55,995 nucleotides of DNA from Lachnospiraceae bacterium (GCA_014804245.1 JAAVAE010000008.1:1-55995), one strand, 5' to 3'. Shown: positions 28,246 through 38,180, counted from the stretch's first letter. Numbers and translations: made by a program. Notes: generated by a model not told the origin, from the letters alone.

Positions 28246-30138
28246 CTATCTGATAATCTCGCTCCAATTGGAAATCCCTATAATCCCCTTTGCAAACTCC
28301 GTATAAGAAGCATGTTCTGGAGTATCAATGTATTTAAATACATTATAAATCTGCTTGTGTCCGCCTCCTGCCGTAGTCAGTCCAAATGCCAGTCCCTGCG
28401 CTACTTCTTCTCCTGCATCTGTTTCACGGTTTAATAGGAAGCCGTCGATCTCATCATATGCCGCTATTTTATAATATGCGTAGGCGTATGCCGCCGCCTG
28501 ATATGCCTCTCCCGCATGAGAAGTATATCCCAGTTCGCTGATCAGAATACTCCGCACCTGCCCATCATCTGTAAGGAACTGTTCCTGTTTCAAATAATTG
28601 ATCAGTACTTCTATATTCGCCATGGTAATCATAGAAGTCCCCGCATTATGTTCCACATATTTGGACGCCTTCCAGACCCTGGCTTCTGTCAGCGGCACAT
28701 TATATGGGTGCTGAGCCACTCCCCAATCAATATTTCCCTTGGCGGTCATATTCCGGTTGAATACATCCAGAATATCCCTGCCATCATAATTGGTATTATT
28801 TTTAATGTCTCTATCCCACTGCTGATCCAGAGAAATGTAGACTCTTGCGCTGCCGCTCACACTCTTGATCGCTGTGTAGAATACCCTGAACGCCTTGGCA
28901 TATTCCTCCACATAGGTTTCGATGTCAGTGTATTCCATATAATTCCATTCTTTGCGCGCATTGATTTCATTGGCTATGATCCAGTTGGAAATCTTGCCGT
29001 GTTTATTATCTGAATAGCGCTCCGCAAGAAAAGAACCAATGGCCGCCATATATTCCACTCCCGACTCTTCTGCCCCATTGAACATGTAATAAGGCGCCGA
29101 GCCGCCGCCCCGTGCCCGGGGATGAATCAGCTGCGTGTAGGAAGACGAGTAATTATTCAAAATAATGGCTGTGGTCGTAATTCCTTTTGCGGTAAGCGTA
29201 CTGAAGACAAGATCGTATTCTGCCACTACTTGTCCGTTAAATGCATAGGTTTTACCATTATAGGTGTAATGAATGGTGGGATACGCCGCACTCGTAGTAG
29301 GTCCCAGCAGTCTGGCAACCGGTATATTATAAGCTGCCTGCTTTACTCCCAGATCGTCCAGTTCATTCCCCCGCAGTCTGTTGGGATCCACCAGAAGCCC
29401 TTTCTTTGATGCCGGCTGCTGATACACAGCGGTATATCTGGCGATTACCTCTGGATTGGTAATATACTTAGGACCGCTTACCTGTATATATTTTCCATCC
29501 TTCTTTACCGCAATCACAAATTTCTTAAAGAGGCGGCTGCCGGCAAGATTGTAATTCAGCGCCGCGCTGAAACTGGTCACATTATCTTTATAATCTCTGG
29601 CAATGTAGTCGCTTCCTTCCGAAATTCCGTTGTCATATGTATTCAATGCAAAAAGATAGTAATACTTATCATCACTTTTAGGAACTCCGTCCCCTTCTAC
29701 CGTTACAGATATTCTCTTCGTATCCGGATCAATGATGCACTGTGTAATAGAAGCAAAATCTGCAGCTTCCTCTTCTTTCAGTTCATGACTCTTTGGACGC
29801 CTATGAAAGGATTCCCATACGGCACTTCCTGCCGTTATGATATGATCTACCACATCCTCCCCCATATCTTCCTTCGTCATTTCCACTGCAATATTCTCTG
29901 TCATTTCAGACAGATTGATGTGCGGAGCGCTCTCCCCGTCATCCCCTCCGGATGCCAGGAAAAAAATCACTGCCGCCGTAGCCGCCGCCAGCATTACTAC
30001 AAGAAGGACGATAAGTCCTATGAGCAGTTTCTTCATTCCGGCCTTTTCCGCTTTTCCTATGGTTCTTTTTTTGACTTTTCTGCTTTTAACAGACTTATTT
30101 CCTGCCGGTTTTTTATTCCTTCCGGTTTTCAAGTTCAT
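28246..30138 (-). CDS. Membrane-anchored DUF5722 glycosidase-like protein
   Basis: A 630-residue protein. After a basic cytoplasmic stretch of about 34 residues comes one helix (about 36-62). The extracytoplasmic part has a beta-rich N-domain and then a TIM-barrel DUF5722 domain. The pattern resembles clan-A glycosidases: WIIANEIN offers a candidate acid/base Glu, and SILISELGYTS a candidate nucleophile Glu near the C-terminus. Substrate unknown; cell-surface polysaccharide is a guess. The ATG overlaps the rarA stop (ATGA), so it is translated directly after rarA, an unexpected pairing. Confidence 0.8.
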   Translation of the reverse strand: MNLKTGRNKKPAGNKSVKSRKVKKRTIGKAEKAGMKKLLIGLIVLLVVMLAAATAAVIFFLASGGDDGESAPHINLSEMTENIAVEMTKEDMGEDVVDHIITAGSAVWESFHRRPKSHELKEEEAADFASITQCIIDPDTKRISVTVEGDGVPKSDDKYYYLFALNTYDNGISEGSDYIARDYKDNVTSFSAALNYNLAGSRLFKKFVIAVKKDGKYIQVSGPKYITNPEVIARYTAVYQQPASKKGLLVDPNRLRGNELDDLGVKQAAYNIPVARLLGPTTSAAYPTIHYTYNGKTYAFNGQVVAEYDLVFSTLTAKGITTTAIILNNYSSSYTQLIHPRARGGGSAPYYMFNGAEESGVEYMAAIGSFLAERYSDNKHGKISNWIIANEINARKEWNYMEYTDIETYVEEYAKAFRVFYTAIKSVSGSARVYISLDQQWDRDIKNNTNYDGRDILDVFNRNMTAKGNIDWGVAQHPYNVPLTEARVWKASKYVEHNAGTSMITMANIEVLINYLKQEQFLTDDGQVRSILISELGYTSHAGEAYQAAAYAYAYYKIAAYDEIDGFLLNRETDAGEEVAQGLAFGLTTAGGGHKQIYNVFKYIDTPEHASYTEFAKGIIGISNWSEIIR

Positions 30139-31472
30139 TCTTTTTTCGTTTCCTTCTGATTTTTAATTCTCTTCATATGCTCTTTTACTTTTACTTCATA
30201 TCCATTGCCTGACGGATGATAAAATTCTTTTCCGCTCAGTTCGTAGGGCAAATACTGTTGCTCCACATAATGATTTGGGTAATCATGGGCATACAAATAT
30301 CCTGTGCCATGTCCCAGCTTTGCAGCACCTTTATAATGGGCATCCTGCAAATGCGTGGGTATCGGCAGATTTCCTGTCTCTTCCACTATTTTCATCGCCT
30401 CGCTTATCGCCCTTACGCAGGCATTACTCTTAGGTGCGCAGGCAACATACATGGCAGCCTGTGCAAGAATAATCTGCGCTTCTGGCATTCCTACCCTTTC
30501 TACTGCCAATGAAGCATTTGCCGCCACCACGATTGCCTGGGGATCCGCAATTCCCACATCCTCCGCTGCACAAATCATGATTCTTCTTGCGATAAATGTA
30601 ACGCTTTCCCCTGCATAGAGCATCCGCGCCAGATAGTAGACTGCCGCGTCCGGATCCGACCCTCTCATACTCTTGATAAAAGCTGAAATAGTGTCATAAT
30701 GATTATCTCCGGTCTTATCATAGCGTACCGCACGTTTCTGAATACATTCCTGTGCCACTTCCAATGTAATATGTATCTTCCCGTCCTCGGCACGGTTGGT
30801 AGTCATAATCCCAAGCTCGATGGCATTTAACGCATGCCTTGCATCTCCGCCAGAAACATCCGCCAGAAACTCCATGGCATTCTCATCTATCACTGCATCA
30901 TAAGAACCCATTCCCTTTTCCTCATCATATACTGCCCTGTGAAGAAGTTCTTTAATGTCTTCCCGTGAAAGAGGCTTTAGTTCAAAAATAATGGAACGGG
31001 ATATAAGTGCGCTGTTTACCTCAAAATATGGGTTTTCTGTAGTAGCGCCTATGAGAACAAGAGTTCCGTCCTCCACGAACGGCAGCAGATAATCCTGCTG
31101 ACCTTTATTGAAACGATGTATTTCATCAATAAAAAGAATCGTTTTCCTGCCGTACATGCCTAAGGTGTCTTTTGCCGCCTTTACGACCTCTTCCATATCC
31201 TTTTTCCCGGCAGATGTGGCATTGATCTGGGTAAACTCTGCGCTGGTGGTATTGGCAATCACCTTGGCAAGAGTAGTCTTCCCTGTACCAGGAGGTCCGT
31301 AAAAAATAATCGAACTAATCTTGTCCGCCTTTATGGCGCGGTATAATAGCTTGTCCTTTCCAATGATATGTTGCTGTCCAACCACTTCATCCAGCGTGGA
31401 CGGGCGGATTCTTGCCGCCAGCGGGGATTCTTTTTCCAAATTGGCCGACCGCATATATGTAAATAAATCCAT
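30135..31472 (-). CDS. rarA: Replication-associated recombination protein RarA (MgsA)
   Basis: A 445-residue AAA+ ATPase of the RarA/MgsA/WRNIP1 family, which acts at stalled replication forks. Walker A is YGPPGTGKTTLA, Walker B is LFIDEIHRF, sensor 1 is LIGATTENP. The C-terminal tetramerisation region includes SDPDAAVYYLARML and the family tail AHDYPNHYVEQQYLP. I place the start at 31472 (MDLFTYMRSAN; GGAG six nt upstream), four codons inside the open frame. It overlaps DUF5722 by 4 nt. Confidence 0.93.
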   Translation of the reverse strand: MDLFTYMRSANLEKESPLAARIRPSTLDEVVGQQHIIGKDKLLYRAIKADKISSIIFYGPPGTGKTTLAKVIANTTSAEFTQINATSAGKKDMEEVVKAAKDTLGMYGRKTILFIDEIHRFNKGQQDYLLPFVEDGTLVLIGATTENPYFEVNSALISRSIIFELKPLSREDIKELLHRAVYDEEKGMGSYDAVIDENAMEFLADVSGGDARHALNAIELGIMTTNRAEDGKIHITLEVAQECIQKRAVRYDKTGDNHYDTISAFIKSMRGSDPDAAVYYLARMLYAGESVTFIARRIMICAAEDVGIADPQAIVVAANASLAVERVGMPEAQIILAQAAMYVACAPKSNACVRAISEAMKIVEETGNLPIPTHLQDAHYKGAAKLGHGTGYLYAHDYPNHYVEQQYLPYELSGKEFYHPSGNGYEVKVKEHMKRIKNQKETKKE

Positions 31473-31536
31473 GTTTTTCTCCATTCCAAGGTTCTCTCAT
31501 TACATTTTATCTTTCCGCCGACAAAATAAATCCCTA

Positions 31537-32733
31537 TCAGCTTCCGGAAGGTTCCTCTTCTCCCAGGAACAGCTTGTAAAGATTTGCATGATCCGAAATA
31601 CATCTCCACTGACTGTTCGCATCAGCGCTCACACAGATATAGTGCTTGCCACTGTGATCTACTGCATAGCTTGCCGCACAACTTCCGGACTGCACCACAT
31701 AACCGGTCTTTCCGCAAACCACCTCTCCGCCGCAGTCTTTGTCCTCAATACGGCGCAAAAACCAATTGGAAAGATTTATCCCCTCCGGATGCTGATCCGT
31801 CTTGGATGTGGTATAGGTGTGAGCAGACATAACTTCCCTGCAAAGTTCATTATCCATGGCAGCTTCCATAATCATTGCCATATCATACACCGTACAGTAA
31901 TGATTCTCGTCATAAACTCCCACGCAATTGGTAAAATGCGCTGTCTGTGACAATCCCAGCTGATCCAGCTTTTCATTCATCAGTTCCACAAATGCATCCT
32001 GACTCCCCGCCACGTAAGTTGCCAGCCCCACTGCCGCATCCGCACCGGAGGGCAGTACCGTTCCGTAAAACAAGTCCTTTATGCTGACTACCTCATCTTT
32101 TACAAAGCCTGCACTGCTGCAGTCATGGGTATAACCATAGTCTGTAATTTCAAGCGTCATTGTAAAAGTATCGTCCAGATTTTCAATATGTTCCGCAGCA
32201 ACCAGTACTGTAAGGACCTTCGTCATAGATGCCGGGTTGATCCTTGTCCTGGCATACTTTTCTGCAAGGATACTGTCCTCATCCATATCTATCAAAATCG
32301 CATAATTGCTGTAAAACTCCTTCTCGGAGGGCAGCATACTTCCCAGCTGCATCGTATTGGCAGTGCTCTCTGCCGTATATACTTTCGGACGCTTGTCCTC
32401 CCTTAACTGCTCCGCTTCCGGACCAATATCCATCGCCTTAATAATTCCTTCACGTTGATTTAAATTACCTGCCGCCTGCCTGTCAGGTAAAACATCCGTT
32501 TCTGCCGTTACGCTACTTTCCATCTCTACCTTCTCTTCATCAGAAGATTTATGAAAAAGCCCTATACCTGCCCAAATCAAAATAAAAACAACCACAACTA
32601 CTGCTGCCAGAGGCGCATACTTTTTGAAATAGCCGCGGTACATCATCTGCTTCTCTTTATCCCGACGCATTTCCTCTACCCTAAGCCTGTGCCTTGTCCT
32701 GCGTGCCTCCTCGTCATTTAACTCCTCAATCAC
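31537..32733 (-). CDS. D-alanyl-D-alanine carboxypeptidase (S11 family)
   Basis: A 398-residue penicillin-binding-type carboxypeptidase. About 40 cytoplasmic residues precede a helix (about 42-60). The catalytic domain has the SxxK motif in NPASMTKVL, the second motif in LPSGADAA (SGA form), and KTG in VCGKTGYV. It trims D-Ala from peptidoglycan stem peptides outside the membrane. N-terminal anchoring instead of the usual cleaved signal is notable. The stop lies 52 nt before the 5' side of rarA; a promoter with a bracketing inverted repeat lies upstream. Confidence 0.88.
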   Translation of the reverse strand: MIEELNDEEARRTRHRLRVEEMRRDKEKQMMYRGYFKKYAPLAAVVVVVFILIWAGIGLFHKSSDEEKVEMESSVTAETDVLPDRQAAGNLNQREGIIKAMDIGPEAEQLREDKRPKVYTAESTANTMQLGSMLPSEKEFYSNYAILIDMDEDSILAEKYARTRINPASMTKVLTVLVAAEHIENLDDTFTMTLEITDYGYTHDCSSAGFVKDEVVSIKDLFYGTVLPSGADAAVGLATYVAGSQDAFVELMNEKLDQLGLSQTAHFTNCVGVYDENHYCTVYDMAMIMEAAMDNELCREVMSAHTYTTSKTDQHPEGINLSNWFLRRIEDKDCGGEVVCGKTGYVVQSGSCAASYAVDHSGKHYICVSADANSQWRCISDHANLYKLFLGEEEPSGS

Positions 32734-32786
32734 TTATCAATACTCCTTTAAATCTGTCATTTCCACACCTGGCTCCCAAATCCGCG

Positions 32787-32818
32787 TAGCCAGAAAAATA
32801 TTATACCATGTCTGGCTA
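32787..32818 (-). promoter_or_regulatory. Extended -10 promoter bracketed by an 8-bp inverted repeat
   Basis: On the minus strand TGGTATAAT (32808-32800) is an extended -10 element about 67 nt before the carboxypeptidase start. TAGCCAGA (32787-32794) and TCTGGCTA (32811-32818) form an 8-bp inverted repeat exactly around it, as expected of an operator. The regulator is not identified. Confidence 0.5.
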
Positions 32819-32865
32819 TTGTATTCCATCGAATTTTGCCGGAAAATTTAAAAAGAAGCAGCAAT

Positions 32866-33546
32866 TCAGTCAAACAATAATTCGTCTACCGTGACAAATT
32901 CGTACCCTTCCTTTTGAAGCTGGTCTACGATTTCAAGCGCTGCTGTCACAGTGGTTTTGTACTGGTCATGCATGAGGATGATTGCATTTTCCTCCGCCTT
33001 ACTGCAGACCGTATTTACAATGCAGGAAACATTGCTGCTGCACCAGTCCAGAGGATCAATGGTCCAGAGGACCGGAAACATGTTCAACTCCTTTTCAAAT
33101 TCTTTGTTCCAACTGCCATAGGGAGGACGGATATAAATCGTGTCCTCCCCGGTTATCTCTTTAATCACTTCATTGGTTTTTATGATTTCCTCTTTAAATT
33201 TTTCCCTGTTTCTGCTGCTGAGCTGTGTATGATTGTAAGTGTGATTTCCAATCAGATGTCCATCCTCATAGATTTCTCTTACAATTTCAGGATAAGCCTC
33301 CGCGCTTTTCCCCGTAATAAAAAAAGTCACCTTGACATCCCGTTCCTTTAATCCCTTCAGTAACTGTTCTGTGTAGTAGGGGTGGGGACCATCGTCAAAA
33401 GTTAATGCAATCTTTTTACTGTCCTTACTTTCAAACACCCTTCCCATAACCGGAACTCTATCCTGTTGCAGCAAACCGATGAGGCATATGATTGCCAATA
33501 GGACAAGCACGATAATACAGGACAAGATTCTTTTTTTCAGATTCAT
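32866..33546 (-). CDS. Polysaccharide deacetylase (carbohydrate esterase 4)
   Basis: The likely start is the ATG at 33546 (MNLKKRILSC), giving 226 residues; the frame continues to 33606 and the ribosome site is weak (GAAAG). One N-terminal helix (about 5-27) anchors a NodB domain: TFDDGP, GNHTYNHTQL with the metal histidines, RPPYGSWN, DPLDW and ILMHD. All five motifs are intact, so it should deacetylate N-acetyl sugars, probably in peptidoglycan. It is transcribed separately from the carboxypeptidase 132 nt downstream. Confidence 0.9.
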   Translation of the reverse strand: MNLKKRILSCIIVLVLLAIICLIGLLQQDRVPVMGRVFESKDSKKIALTFDDGPHPYYTEQLLKGLKERDVKVTFFITGKSAEAYPEIVREIYEDGHLIGNHTYNHTQLSSRNREKFKEEIIKTNEVIKEITGEDTIYIRPPYGSWNKEFEKELNMFPVLWTIDPLDWCSSNVSCIVNTVCSKAEENAIILMHDQYKTTVTAALEIVDQLQKEGYEFVTVDELLFD

Positions 33547-33669
33547 ACAAAGAACTTTCTTTTCTGTGGCTCTTATTCTATTTATATGCCTTAAAATCAC
33601 TGTCATGCATGCACGCTATGAATTCTGGGGTTTGTTTTTATAAAGATGTGTTAAATTTTTCCATGTGCT

Positions 33670-33697
33670 TTGACTTTTATTCATTTTGTGGTACAAT
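33670..33697 (+). promoter_or_regulatory. Promoter of the M23-like/bactofilin operon
   Basis: TTGACT (33670-33675), 16-nt spacer, TACAAT (33692-33697). The leader of about 130 nt contains a hairpin, AAGGGCG at 33771-33777 with CGCCCTT about 25 nt later, ending 29 nt before the start codon. Confidence 0.6.
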
Positions 33698-33832
33698 TTA
33701 AAAATGTCTATGATAAATGTTCGTCCGTTTTGCGAATGGTCTTATTAGGCTTAGTAATGCATATTTATAAAAGGGCGCACATATTTTGCTATCAATTACG
33801 CCCTTATCATCAACAGCAGAAAGGAGATTCTT

Positions 33833-34570
33833 ATGATCCAACAAAAACACAAACATAAGAAATCCTTTTCCGTTCTTGTGATTTCCAATACGGGACAGAG
33901 CAACAAGCAGTTTCACCTTTCACTTTTTTCTATTCGTCTGCTCGTCTTTTTACTGCTCCTTATCTGTGCCACTTTGGGATGGTACACCTATTGGTTTTTA
34001 GCTACTGACAGAAATGAAGCTGCTTTACATGAGCAGATAGCTTCTCAGGCACAATTAATACAGCAGTTAGAAGCGGAAAAGGAATCTTTGAATAATGAAA
34101 ATCTTGCACTGGCAGCAGAAAATGACTCCCTGCGCCATGCAACACAAGTAAATACGCAAGAAGCTGAATTGAAACTTGCAGCAGAATCTGAACCCGAGTC
34201 AGATTCTTCATTTCCCAGCCGTTACCCCTGTTCAGAGTCAGGAATCCTAACCGCCACATACTCTGATGAGCATCCCTACCTCTCTATCAACACGCAGGCA
34301 GAGGGCAACATTATTGCGGCAGGGGACGGAACTATAACCGCAGTTACTTCCAATGACACCTATCCGCTCATCATTGAGATAAATCATGGAAACGGCTATA
34401 TAACACGTTACATGTGCCAGCAGGATACAGAGCCGTTGCTGGAAGAAGGTTCACAAGTTCAAATTGGCGATAGTTTAGTTGCCATTAGCATAGATACACA
34501 ATTGGATTATCAGGTTACTTATGAGGAACAACCGATAGATCCGCTGATGGTACTAGAAGCAAAAGGATAA
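33833..34570 (+). CDS. Degenerate M23 (LytM) protein, membrane-anchored
   Basis: A 245-residue protein: cytoplasmic basic end, a helix at about 34-56, a coiled coil (about 65-105), then an M23-type fold (about 130-245) with AAGDGTITAVTSNDTYPLII and EINHGNGYITRYM. The zinc motifs are lost: where active enzymes have LHFEVR..G.PVDP it has LDYQVT..EQPIDP, so the HxH histidine pair is absent. It should be a non-catalytic activator or scaffold, like EnvC or SpoIIQ-type proteins. GAAAGGAG precedes the ATG. The next gene encodes a bactofilin, a common partner. Confidence 0.85.
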   Translation: MIQQKHKHKKSFSVLVISNTGQSNKQFHLSLFSIRLLVFLLLLICATLGWYTYWFLATDRNEAALHEQIASQAQLIQQLEAEKESLNNENLALAAENDSLRHATQVNTQEAELKLAAESEPESDSSFPSRYPCSESGILTATYSDEHPYLSINTQAEGNIIAAGDGTITAVTSNDTYPLIIEINHGNGYITRYMCQQDTEPLLEEGSQVQIGDSLVAISIDTQLDYQVTYEEQPIDPLMVLEAKG

Positions 34571-34585
34571 AAGGAGGATAAAACC

Positions 34586-35017
34586 ATGCTAACAAAAAAC
34601 AAAAATATGGCTTATACGGATGATGCACACACTAAAATCACCACTCTTATCGGAGAAGGAACTATCTTTGACGGCGATTTGACCTCTCCTGAATCAATTC
34701 GCGTAGATGGCACTATAAATGGGAACTGCTCATGTGAAATGAAGCTGATTCTCGGTCCCAAGGGACACATTAAAGGAAACATCTCCGCCCAAAGTGTCAT
34801 TATCTCAGGGAAAGTAGACGGTGACATTACGACCCTCTCCAAATTAGCTCTATTGTCCACGGCCAACATTTGCGGCAATATTACAGCTAGTTCTCTTGTG
34901 ATCGATGAGGGGGCATGCTTTGATGGCAGATGTACCATGACGAATTCTGTTTCAGAAAGTCCCTCGACTTCTACATCAAATAAACATAAAGAAGAAACTT
35001 CATCTTCATCTATTTAA
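34586..35017 (+). CDS. Bactofilin (polymer-forming cytoskeletal protein)
   Basis: A 143-residue bactofilin. The central beta-helix domain (about 18-115) contains repeating hydrophobic-glycine turns: GTIFDGDLTSPESIRVDGTI, KGHIKGNISAQSVIISGKVD, GDITTLSKLALL. The tail is Ser/Thr-rich. Bactofilins form filaments at the membrane and recruit M23 peptidases to shape the cell wall. The gene follows the degenerate M23 gene by 15 nt with GGAGG eight nt before the ATG. The operon ends at the terminator at 35039-35087. Confidence 0.9.
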   Translation: MLTKNKNMAYTDDAHTKITTLIGEGTIFDGDLTSPESIRVDGTINGNCSCEMKLILGPKGHIKGNISAQSVIISGKVDGDITTLSKLALLSTANICGNITASSLVIDEGACFDGRCTMTNSVSESPSTSTSNKHKEETSSSSI

Positions 35018-35038
35018 TCATACAAAAATAATACCGTA

Positions 35039-35087
35039 CATTCAAATATCCCATGCAGACACTAAGCATGGGATATTGAATGTTTTG
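35039..35087. terminator. Terminator between bactofilin and DUF4250 genes
   Basis: A 17-bp stem with one bulged A (35039-35056 with 35066-35082), 9-nt loop and TTTT on the plus side. It probably serves both convergent transcripts. Confidence 0.8.
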
Positions 35088-35090
35088 CCT

Positions 35091-35276
35091 CTATTGAGTC
35101 ATTAGAAACTGATTCCGTTGACTGTCATAGTTATATCCTATCTTCTGAAGTTTTTCCTCTATCTCCGCTTTACTGACATCCATGTCATCACACATATCAT
35201 CCAGACTTGCATAAAAATCACGAAGTTTTAAGTTTACATAACTCAAAAGCATATTGGGATCATTTGGCATCTGCAT
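35091..35276 (-). CDS. DUF4250 small protein
   Basis: A 61-residue protein of DUF4250: MQMPNDPNMLLSYVNLKLRD then LDDMCDDMDVSKAEIEEKL and IGYNYDSQRNQF. It looks like a small helical, helix-turn-helix-like domain, common in Clostridia; function unknown. GGAGGAG lies upstream of the ATG. It follows clpB by 42 nt on the same strand and may share its heat-shock transcript. Confidence 0.85.
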   Translation of the reverse strand: MQMPNDPNMLLSYVNLKLRDFYASLDDMCDDMDVSKAEIEEKLQKIGYNYDSQRNQFLMTQ

Positions 35277-35318
35277 TACTTTCTCCTCCTTCTTTTGCGC
35301 ACTGTTTCCGGGAATCTA

Positions 35319-37904
35319 TTACTGCTTTACCTTCGCTGTAAGTTCGCCGTTCTCTGTTGTAATAAAGATGGTATCACCCTGCTCCACCTGATCCGCAAGA
35401 ATCAGTTTGGCAGAAAGGGTCTCCACATGTTTCTGAATGTAACGTTTTAAAGGTCTGGCTCCATATACCGGATCATACGCGCTCTCTACAATAAAGCCTT
35501 CTGCCTCCGGGGACAGTTCCACTGTAAGTTCTTTATCCGAAAGCCTCCTGTTCAAATCTGCAATAATCAGCTTAATGATACCACCGATGTTATCTTTGGA
35601 CAATGGTTTAAACAAAATGGTCTCGTCTAAGCGGTTCAAAAATTCCGGTCTGAAATGAGCGCGCAGGTCATTCATGACCATCTTTTCCGCATCTTCATTT
35701 ATAGTACCATTCTGGTCAATACCTTCCAAAAGGTAGGAAGCGCCGATATTGGAAGTCATGATCAATATGGTGTTCTTAAAATCAACGGTGCGTCCTTGAG
35801 AATCTGTAATCCGTCCATCATCCAGTACCTGTAATAAAACATTGAACACGTCGGGATGAGCTTTCTCAATCTCGTCAAACAGGACTACTGAGTACGGCTT
35901 TCTTTTGACTGCTTCGGTCAACTGCCCCCCTTCCTCATATCCTACATATCCTGGAGGTGCTCCAATCAATCTCGATACGGAATACTTCTCCATGTATTCA
36001 CTCATGTCAATGCGAACCATATTATTCTCATCATCAAATAACGCCGCTGCAAGAGATTTGGCAAGTTCCGTCTTCCCTACCCCCGTAGGTCCTAAAAACA
36101 GGAAAGAACCGATTGGCTTGGTAGGATCTTTAATCCCTGCCTTGGAACGGATAATTGCCTCTGTCACTTTCGTGACACCTTCATCCTGCCCCACCACACG
36201 TTTGTGCAGTTCTTCATCCAGATGCAATGTCTTATTACGCTCACTCTCCGTCAGCTTGACCACGGGGATTCCCGTCCATCTGGATATGATTCTGGCAATT
36301 TCCTCCTCTGAAACGCTTTCGTGCACTAAGGATAAATCTTTATTCTTAACCTGCTCCTCTTCGATTTCCAGCTGTTTTTTTAGTGACGGAAGCTTGCTGT
36401 AGCTTAGTTCAGCTGCTTTTTCGTAATCTCCCTCTCTCTGGGCGATTTCAATCTGACCGCCGATTGCATCAATTTCTTCCCGCAGCTTGGAAAGCTTCTC
36501 TACGGACGCTTTTTCATTTTCCCATTGTGCTTTACGATTGTTCAGTTCCTCCTTTAACTCAGCCAGTTCTCTCTGCAAGTCTTCCAGACGTTCTTGACTA
36601 ATTCGGTCATCTTCCTTTTTCAGGGCAGTTTCTTCTATTTCCATCTGCATGACCTTCCGCTGTAATTCATCCAACTCTGTAGGCATGGAATCCAATTCTG
36701 TCTTTATAAGCGCGCAGGCTTCATCCACCAGGTCAATGGCCTTATCTGGCAGGAATCGGTCTGAAATATATCGATTGGAAAGAACCGCCGCGCTTACCAG
36801 CGCATTGTCCATAATCTTTACACCGTGATAGACCTCATAACGTTCCTTAAGTCCCCTTAAAATGGAAATGGTATCTTCCACCGTGGGCTCTTCTACCATA
36901 ACCGGCTGGAATCTCCTCTCCAGCGCCGCATCCTTTTCAATGTACTGTCTGTATTCGTCCAGCGTAGTCGCCCCAATACAGTGCAATTCTCCTCTTGCCA
37001 GCATTGGTTTTAACATATTTCCTGCATCCAGCGCTCCGTCTGTCTTACCTGCGCCTACAATGGTATGAAGTTCATCTATAAAAAGAATGATCTGCCCGTC
37101 GCTGTTCTTCACATCCTCCAGAACAGCTTTGAGACGTTCCTCAAATTCGCCGCGATATTTGGCTCCTGCAATCAACGCTCCCATATCCAGCGCAAATATC
37201 TTCTTATCTTTCAGTCCCTGGGGTACATCTCCCCTTACAATACGCTGTGCAAGTCCTTCTACAACCGCTGTCTTACCTACCCCGGGCTCTCCGATCAAAA
37301 CCGGGTTATTCTTTGTTTTCCGGGAAAGAATACGGATGACATTTCTGATTTCGTTGTCCCTGCCGATTACAGGATCAAGTTTCTGGTCTCTTGCCTTCTC
37401 TACCAGATCCTGCCCGTACTTGGCAAGGGTATCATAGGTGGCCTCGGGATTATCCGAAGTGACACGCTGATTTCCTCTTACCGTGGACAACACCTGCAGG
37501 AACCGCTCTCTGGTAATACCAAATTCCTTAAACAGTTCTTTAATGGCTCTGTTAGGTTGCTTGATCATAGCAAGGAACAGATGCTCCACAGAAACATATT
37601 CGTCAGAGAGTGCCTTTGCCTCTTCCTCCGCCGATATCAGGACTTTGTTCAAATCCTGCCCTACATGAATCTGTCCGCCCTGTACTTTTACTCTTTTGTT
37701 TAAGGCTTCTTCTACCTTATTCACAAAGTACTGGGGATTGATCTCCATCTTTTCAATTAATTTTAAAATCAGGCTGTCATCCAGGGTCAGCAGGCTATAC
37801 AGCAGATGCTCCTGCTCGATTTCCTGATTTCCATACTCATATGCAAGCTTCTCACAGCCTTCCACCGCCTGCATGGACTTTTGTGTGAATTTTGATATGT
37901 TCAT
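35319..37904 (-). CDS. clpB: ClpB disaggregase (Hsp100)
   Basis: The start at 37904 ([20 protein letters not shown]) follows GAGGAG by seven nt; the frame runs 18 codons upstream. The 861-residue protein has the Clp N-domain (1-145), NBD1 with GEPGVGKTA near 203, the long ClpB middle coiled coil (about 390-520), and NBD2 with [14 protein letters not shown] near 600 and [11 protein letters not shown]. It works with DnaK to dissolve protein aggregates. Control by HrcA is indicated by the CIRCE site upstream. All functional motifs are present. Confidence 0.96.
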   Translation of the reverse strand: MNISKFTQKSMQAVEGCEKLAYEYGNQEIEQEHLLYSLLTLDDSLILKLIEKMEINPQYFVNKVEEALNKRVKVQGGQIHVGQDLNKVLISAEEEAKALSDEYVSVEHLFLAMIKQPNRAIKELFKEFGITRERFLQVLSTVRGNQRVTSDNPEATYDTLAKYGQDLVEKARDQKLDPVIGRDNEIRNVIRILSRKTKNNPVLIGEPGVGKTAVVEGLAQRIVRGDVPQGLKDKKIFALDMGALIAGAKYRGEFEERLKAVLEDVKNSDGQIILFIDELHTIVGAGKTDGALDAGNMLKPMLARGELHCIGATTLDEYRQYIEKDAALERRFQPVMVEEPTVEDTISILRGLKERYEVYHGVKIMDNALVSAAVLSNRYISDRFLPDKAIDLVDEACALIKTELDSMPTELDELQRKVMQMEIEETALKKEDDRISQERLEDLQRELAELKEELNNRKAQWENEKASVEKLSKLREEIDAIGGQIEIAQREGDYEKAAELSYSKLPSLKKQLEIEEEQVKNKDLSLVHESVSEEEIARIISRWTGIPVVKLTESERNKTLHLDEELHKRVVGQDEGVTKVTEAIIRSKAGIKDPTKPIGSFLFLGPTGVGKTELAKSLAAALFDDENNMVRIDMSEYMEKYSVSRLIGAPPGYVGYEEGGQLTEAVKRKPYSVVLFDEIEKAHPDVFNVLLQVLDDGRITDSQGRTVDFKNTILIMTSNIGASYLLEGIDQNGTINEDAEKMVMNDLRAHFRPEFLNRLDETILFKPLSKDNIGGIIKLIIADLNRRLSDKELTVELSPEAEGFIVESAYDPVYGARPLKRYIQKHVETLSAKLILADQVEQGDTIFITTENGELTAKVKQ

Positions 37905-38018
37905 AAAGTACTCCTCTCTGCCTTTGCTGTAAACAACCCCTGTCTGGCATAAATCCATTTATTTACAGTATATCCGGCTAAGCAATCACTTATTATGCTC
38001 TTTTCTTGTTATAGTTGG

Positions 38019-38061
38019 AGTATAACACTTATTGTTAGCACTGTAAAGAGGTGAGTGCTAA
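38019..38061 (-). promoter_or_regulatory. clpB promoter with CIRCE (HrcA) operator
   Basis: TTAGCACTG (38035-38043), a 9-nt spacer and GAGTGCTAA (38053-38061) match the CIRCE consensus with one mismatch. On the minus strand the -35 TTTACA (38047-38042) lies inside CIRCE, with -10 TATACT (38024-38019) after a 17-nt spacer. HrcA bound here would block polymerase. Confidence 0.9.
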
Positions 38062-38180
38062 TTTTAAGACAAAATTTTGAATTTATTTATAGTTTATCCG
38101 TTTCCTCTCCTAAAGCTAATGCATCCTTGCCACCTTTTTTTCATAGTAAGCCAAATTATCACTTCTTACACAAGGTAAAA

